A stretch of DNA of 41,917 nucleotides from Candidatus Omnitrophota bacterium (GTDB lineage: Bacteria > Omnitrophota > Gorgyraeia > JABMRJ01). Every line of letters begins with the position of its first letter. Positions within the stretch are counted from its first letter, which is position 1. The DNA lies in the NCBI GenBank assembly GCA_016783555.1, contig JADHWH010000011.1, positions 1 through 41,917 of the forward strand, read 5' to 3'. Positions 38,553 through 41,917 of this stretch are shown one piece after another. A program made the position numbers and the translations under genes. The notes under the pieces are model-generated. The model worked only from the letters and a program-made list of their open reading frames with translations, was not told where the DNA came from and searched no databases.

Positions 38553-38555
<3 letters not shown>
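38489..38555 (+). promoter_or_regulatory. Start-site junction hairpin, family 1 copy e
   Basis: ACCCCGTTAGACCT (38489-38502) pairs with AGGTCTAACGGGGT (38541-38554), which includes part of AGGAGG and the first two bases of the purN GTG. Unlike the other copies it lies 61 nt after the upstream stop and behind a possible promoter, so no ribosome from an upstream gene would reach the 5' arm. Confidence 0.83.
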
Positions 38556-40707
<2,152 letters not shown>

Positions 40708-40715
40708 GTTTTTTG

Positions 40716-40744
40716 TTGAAAACCCTCTATATTTCTGGTATAAT
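40716..40744 (+). promoter_or_regulatory. Promoter of tRNA-fMet
   Basis: TTGAAA (40716-40721), 17-nt spacer, TATAAT (40739-40744), 24 nt before the tRNA. Confidence 0.8.
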
Positions 40745-40800
40745 ATATTCACAGTTGTTCTTTTTCATCGCGGGGTGGAGCAGAGGTAGCTCATCGGGCT

Positions 40801-41452
40801 CAAACGGACACAAAACTTAAATCAGACATAGCAGAATCAGCGGTTAGAACGGAACTCCTGAGAAGGGGTTTCCGGGTGCTGAAACCCGTAGGCGATAGGT
40901 TGCCTTACGATTTAGCCGTAGACATTGGCGGGAAGCTTTTAAAGCTTCAGGTTAAAAGTGCTTGGTTCAGAAACGGTGCTTACTATGTAGATAGCCGTAG
41001 GACCAAGACAAACCGTCGCCAGATGTTAAGAGGCCGTTATGGCAAAAGCGATTTTGATTTTGCTATTTTGTATATTGATGATTTAAGAGTGTTCTATGTA
41101 ATGCCTGTCTCGGTATTCTCGAGTTACAAGAGTGAGATTAGCTTGGTAGAAAGAGATACAAGACAGCGCAAACCAAAATCATTATATTACAGAGAACGCT
41201 GGAGTATGTTGTCCAAAAGGGCTGTTTAGTCGGTAACGACTAAATGAAACCTGTCAAATTCGGTGAAGCCTGTAATTGGTAATACCGAGCCAAGCCCAAT
41301 GTTTATTTCCACGCTGAAACACAGCAATGTCAGTATTGGGAAGGTGTAGAGACTAGACGGCAGGCATCCTTAATTTGTGAGGATGAAGGTATAGTCCAGA
41401 CTACAAATCTTCATTTTTAGAGATGGAGAGCAGCGAAAGCTGTAGTAGTAAG
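40801..41452 (+). mobile_element. Group I intron in tRNA-fMet
   Basis: This 652-nt insert begins after U33 and ends in G (41452). The 3' third contains a group I core, with GACTAGACGGCAGGCATCC (41351-41369) and GAAGGTATAGTCCAGACTAC nearby, giving the P7-type pairing. The 5' two-thirds encodes a homing endonuclease whose frame starts at the very edge of the intron. Exact ends are inferred from the tRNA fold and intron rules. Confidence 0.85.
40804..41229 (+). CDS. I-Ssp6803I-like PD-(D/E)XK homing endonuclease
   Basis: The product resembles the endonuclease encoded in the tRNA-fMet intron of Synechocystis. VLKPVGDRLPYDLAVDIGGK then LKLQVKSAW form the PD-(D/E)XK core (Asp of PYDLAVD, Q-V-K). 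The frame is open upstream to TDTKLKSDIAESAVRTELLRRGF, which matches the expected N-terminal helix. But the first codon there is ACG at 40804 where the family would have ATG. The next usual start is GTG at 40876 (117 aa), which would cut off that helix. Either ACG (or another weak codon) initiates, or the gene is damaged. Confidence 0.8.
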   Translation, partial: TDTKLKSDIAESAVRTELLRRGFRVLKPVGDRLPYDLAVDIGGKLLKLQVKSAWFRNGAYYVDSRRTKTNRRQMLRGRYGKSDFDFAILYIDDLRVFYVMPVSVFSSYKSEISLVERDTRQRKPKSLYYRERWSMLSKRAV

Positions 41453-41494
41453 CATAACCCGAAGGTCGTCGGTTCGATTCCGACCCCCGCTACC

Positions 41495-41553
41495 AAAATT
41501 AAAGAGGCTTTCCTTTCAGTAGATATAGATGAGAGGAAAGCCTCTTTAATTTT
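41495..41553. terminator. 20-bp stem terminator after tRNA-fMet
   Basis: AAAATTAAAGAGGCTTTCCT pairs exactly with its complement around a 19-nt loop, beginning on the last A of CCA. A- and T-rich ends make it work on both strands. Confidence 0.88.
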
Positions 41554-41917
41554 CCATAGGGGGAACCTAAGGTTCCCCCTCTTGGCGCTCGCTCGCCAAT
41601 ATCACATAAACATCGCTCGCTGTCACCCCCTCCTAATAGGAAACTATATCTTATAGATATCCTATTCTATAGCTAAGAAGAAGGGGGAAATGTCCCCCTT
41701 CTTCTTAGGATTAATAACCCCCTAATATGTATAAGAGAAGGGGAAAGAATGTCCCCCTTCTCGCGCAGGCTTAACCCTACTTGTCCCCTTCCCCTAATGA
41801 GTAAACCCAACCACGCAGACCCCACCCTACCAAAAAAGCATTAATTTTGCAAGAAGAATGCTATTTTTAAACTAAAACAGCCGCTTTTTCCGGGACTTCA
41901 AAGAACGCCTGATAAGG
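41554..41917. repeat. Intergenic array of hairpins, no gene seen
   Basis: No convincing gene lies in this stretch. Inverted repeats follow one another. AGGGGGAACC/GGTTCCCCCT is at 41558-41580, and AATAGGA/TCCTATT at 41635-41666. CTAAGAAGAAGGGGGA and its complement (16 bp) are at 41673-41708, and GAGAAGGGG/CCCCTTCTC at 41735-41762. Several share GGGGGA/TCCCCC arms. The last 150 nt is C- and A-rich without clear structure. Confidence 0.7.

Larger units (their letters stand above)
40769..41495 (+). tRNA. Initiator tRNA-fMet (CAU) split by a group I intron
   Basis: Exon 1 is 40769-40800 and exon 2 is 41453-41495 with encoded CCA. The 1-72 pair is a C/U mismatch (CGCGGGG against CCCCGCT) and the anticodon stem ends in GGG/CCC, both hallmarks of the initiator. 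The junction between U33 and C34 (GGGCT|CATAACCC) restores a normal loop and fits the group I rule (U before, G at the intron end). Confidence 0.92.

Noticed and set aside
41423-41656. Plus-strand frame over tRNA-fMet exon 2 and terminator
   Set aside because: It translates tRNA and hairpin DNA and has no SD.
41554-41770. CRISPR array in the hairpin-rich end
   Set aside because: Repeats differ in length and sequence, there are no evenly sized spacers and no cas genes.

Overview
The window is about 42 kb of a bacterial chromosome of moderate GC with dense, mostly plus-strand gene packing. A complete pyrimidine operon, a V-type ATPase operon and an Rnf operon sit close together. That gene content, together with many short intergenic palindromes, suggests an anaerobic, uncultured-type bacterium. 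A member of Omnitrophota (OP3) is my best guess from general familiarity; no marker gene here proves it.

Region by region: (1) 1-7306 is de novo pyrimidine synthesis (pyrB, pyrC, pyrK, pyrD, pyrF, pyrE), with a Mut7-C type RNase-like gene and an endonuclease Q gene in the middle. (2) 7329-14553 is a V/A-type ATPase operon in the order E, DUF2764-like, A, B, D, I, K. (3) 14557-15579 holds a dispersed repeat, tRNA-Val, a LAGLIDADG homing endonuclease gene and tRNA-Asp. (4) 15580-26088 is an approximately 10.5 kb integrative element in the 3' end of tRNA-Asp. It is bounded by a 17-bp direct repeat and carries a tyrosine integrase, an excisionase-like protein, an XRE regulator with paired operators, an ECF sigma factor overlapping a membrane Ser/Thr kinase, three small secreted proteins, a three-gene unknown cassette between direct repeats, a thermonuclease-like protein and a HEPN-motif protein. 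(5) 26132-28743 is core genome again (methyltransferase, glycosyltransferase, thioredoxin reductase). (6) 28807-30230 is a tRNA-Phe interrupted by a group II-like intron, a second LAGLIDADG-like gene and tRNA-Thr. (7) 30255-31681 is an MFS exporter and a small Cys-rich protein. (8) 31837-38427 is rnfCDGEAB followed by thioredoxin and an ASKHA (RACo-like) protein. (9) 38553-40707 is purN, enolase and an FtsB/DivIC-like gene. (10) 40769-41495 is an initiator tRNA-fMet split by a group I intron that encodes an I-Ssp6803I-like PD-(D/E)XK endonuclease. The window ends in an array of strong hairpins.

Two themes stand out. First, every within-operon gap longer than about 30 nt contains an inverted repeat. 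In the best family (five copies) the 3' arm carries the Shine-Dalgarno sequence and the GTG start of the next gene, while the 5' arm touches or contains the stop codon of the previous gene. This is a ready-made translational-coupling switch spread over pyrimidine, DNA-repair, ATPase, Rnf and purine genes. Second, three unrelated kinds of homing or intron element sit at three separate tRNA loci within 27 kb, and an integrative element occupies tRNA-Asp at one of them.
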